From NCBI GenBank assembly GCA_030427765.1, contig JAUICS010000086.1:1-6279 (forward strand): a stretch of 6,279 bases of DNA, in the 5' to 3' direction. The notes below the pieces were generated by a model that did no database searches, had not been told where the DNA came from, and saw only the letters and a program-made list of their open reading frames with translations. The stretch is from Alphaproteobacteria bacterium. GTDB taxonomy: Bacteria; Pseudomonadota; Alphaproteobacteria; Micavibrionales; Micavibrionaceae. This document shows, piece after piece, positions 4,992 to 6,279 of this stretch; the first letter of the stretch is position 1, and each line of letters begins with the position of its first letter. The translations under genes were made by a program, and so were the position numbers.

Positions 4992-6242
4992 TCACAGGCA
5001 TTGCGGATTTTCTAAAAGGGTGACAATAACCTCGTGCTTCGTCATTCCCGATGAAATGGCATCACAGTATAAAAGATTGACCATGTATTGATCGTATTCA
5101 GATAAGGACGTAAAGGATTGATTTGTTTCACTGACTATAATTTGGAACGAATCAATGTAATCTTTTAAATCTTGTTGGTTTCTAAATGAAGCTGTTTGGT
5201 CTGTAGGAGGCTTCCACATTAATACTTTAACGCCGTCATACATTCCTCTTAATGAAATACTATCAAATGCCGTATTCCATTCTTCCAAATATCCAGTATT
5301 GGCAAGGTGAGAAACATCGCTTAAGCCAAGTGATCTAACAATACACTCTGTTATAAGAGATTTTATCAAATTGATATTAGCTTTGTTTTGGAATAAATAT
5401 TTGGAGAATTTACAAAATGAAATACCAATTGAATTATCTAAGTTTGGTATGAAATATCCTTCAACCTGACTTCGCGAATTTGGGGTAAAAGGAATCGCTC
5501 CCAAGATGTCCTCTTTTTCTAATCTATCAAAAAAATAAGAGTGACCACGGCTACTTGGTAAAGGATTTGGATTTGGATTTAAATGTTGTCGAAATTTAAA
5601 AAAGTTTTTAACTTCACCATCACCTATCAAAAAACGAATTTTTGCATAATCATCAGTTTTTTCTTGAGGGTTTTCAGAATCTAAAAATCCCACCTTTACA
5701 GGCAAATGATCATTAAGTTGATTAACAATATCTTTGGTTAACTCGCTTAAAAGTTGGTATTCTGGCTTATGCTCCCTAGTACGCGTATCGTAGATACTAA
5801 AAGGGTCACCGATAGTATACTTATACTCAGGAAAGCCGAGTCCGATAAATATATCCTCATTTTCCCATTTATGTATCGATGAGTGAAGAGGAAGTTTATC
5901 ATATCTGTGGAGGTAGGGGGCCAGCCAACCAAAGTAATCGTTATGAAAATTTTTATAAGAACTGTTTTTTTCTCTTTCGTGCCGATCTCTCAGAATTTCT
6001 ATAAATTTGTATATCGAATGTGATGGCTTTGATGAATTTTCCTGCCAAAGAGTTTCACTAATAGCAATATTCACAAAATCATAGATGAGTTCGTAGCGTG
6101 AGTATTCCTTACCATCTAGCGTTACTTTCTCTTCAAAAAAGGCAGCATCAACCTCTTGATTATTCGATGCATCATCAGCAAGAGCGGATATTTGGCCAAA
6201 AACAATCGCAAGCAATAAAATAAAAAACGAAAAGGTCTTCAT
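4992..6242 (-). CDS. Secreted DUF2927-like protein
   Basis: A 416-residue exported protein. The N-terminus has a short charged end (MKT), a hydrophobic core (FSFFILLLAIVFGQI) and S-A-L-A before DD at 23-24, a standard Sec signal peptide cut near residue 22; there is no lipobox Cys. The mature part follows a DUF2927 pattern. A strand HKWENEDIFIGLG (124-136) resembles 'irkW..pi.v.i'. A helix and strand (LTKDIVNQLNDHLPVKVGF) and KIRFLIGD come next. Then ITEC...RSLGLSDVSHL (297-313), where E299 stands in the family's 'EExxQALGLxND' helix, and SLSEYDQYMVNLLYCDAISS with GMTKHEV (379-405), matching 'ltxyD..lLrxLYdpxlxpGMt'. The substrate is unknown; the family is thought to be zincin-related. The gene is strongly AT-rich (about 22-32% GC in two 60-base samples). 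It starts at 6242 with only a distant GGAAA upstream and is the first gene of a coupled pair; its promoter is outside or weak in the last 37 bases. Confidence 0.6.
   Translation of the reverse strand: MKTFSFFILLLAIVFGQISALADDASNNQEVDAAFFEEKVTLDGKEYSRYELIYDFVNIAISETLWQENSSKPSHSIYKFIEILRDRHEREKNSSYKNFHNDYFGWLAPYLHRYDKLPLHSSIHKWENEDIFIGLGFPEYKYTIGDPFSIYDTRTREHKPEYQLLSELTKDIVNQLNDHLPVKVGFLDSENPQEKTDDYAKIRFLIGDGEVKNFFKFRQHLNPNPNPLPSSRGHSYFFDRLEKEDILGAIPFTPNSRSQVEGYFIPNLDNSIGISFCKFSKYLFQNKANINLIKSLITECIVRSLGLSDVSHLANTGYLEEWNTAFDSISLRGMYDGVKVLMWKPPTDQTASFRNQQDLKDYIDSFQIIVSETNQSFTSLSEYDQYMVNLLYCDAISSGMTKHEVIVTLLENPQCL
5563..5580 (-). repeat. Three tandem GGATTT hexamers
   Basis: GGATTT is repeated exactly three times on the plus strand and encodes the Asn-Pro-Asn-Pro-Asn-Pro run (residues 222-227) of the DUF2927-like protein on the minus strand. 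It is in frame, so a change in copy number would only lengthen or shorten this probable surface loop. Confidence 0.7.
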
Positions 6243-6279
6243 AGGGCGGTATTTCCAATCGGTTCATAAATGATTTTGT

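Overview
The window is a 6.3 kb piece of a bacterial chromosome, most likely alphaproteobacterial. The first 120 bases encode a methionine aminopeptidase C-terminus that runs into radC, a gene order I associate with alphaproteobacteria. The XRE regulator and the putative metallopeptidase-like protein also resemble families I know from Micavibrio-like alphaproteobacteria; that part is from memory of families, not from a search. There is no rRNA, tRNA, CRISPR array, insertion sequence or integrase, and no gene-free stretch longer than about 130 bases.

Bases 1-1738 are housekeeping-like and on the plus strand: the end of map, then radC (JAMM-fold, overlapping map), then a PfkB-family sugar kinase 24 bases later. 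Bases 1765-2789 hold a divergent pair: an 88-residue protein of unknown function on the minus strand and an XRE-type regulator with a C-terminal putative sensor domain on the plus strand. The 128-base AT-rich gap between them carries a perfect sigma70 consensus promoter pointing at the small gene. A 19-base inverted repeat lies across its -10 box, and more half-sites of the same type follow, so a regulator-operator switch is likely. After a short hairpin and U-run, a second good promoter (TTGACA, 16 bases, TATAAA) drives a soluble DUF2156 / phosphatidylglycerol lysyltransferase-like GNAT-fold protein (2914-3966).

Bases 3980-6242 are on the minus strand and form a two-gene operon that converges on the DUF2156 gene. 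The first gene (6242 to 4992) encodes a secreted DUF2927-like protein with a clear signal peptide. The second (4990 to 3980) encodes a cytosolic DUF6782-like protein with a zincin-like but altered EExxH motif. They are joined as TGA-G-ATG. The first gene is strongly AT-rich and the second GC-rich, so the pair looks assembled from pieces of different history.

The most interesting points are the coupled pair of degenerate metallopeptidase-like proteins, the promoter/operator region of the small gene and XRE regulator, and the sharp composition break inside the operon. No single well-known defence or mobile system is recognisable here.
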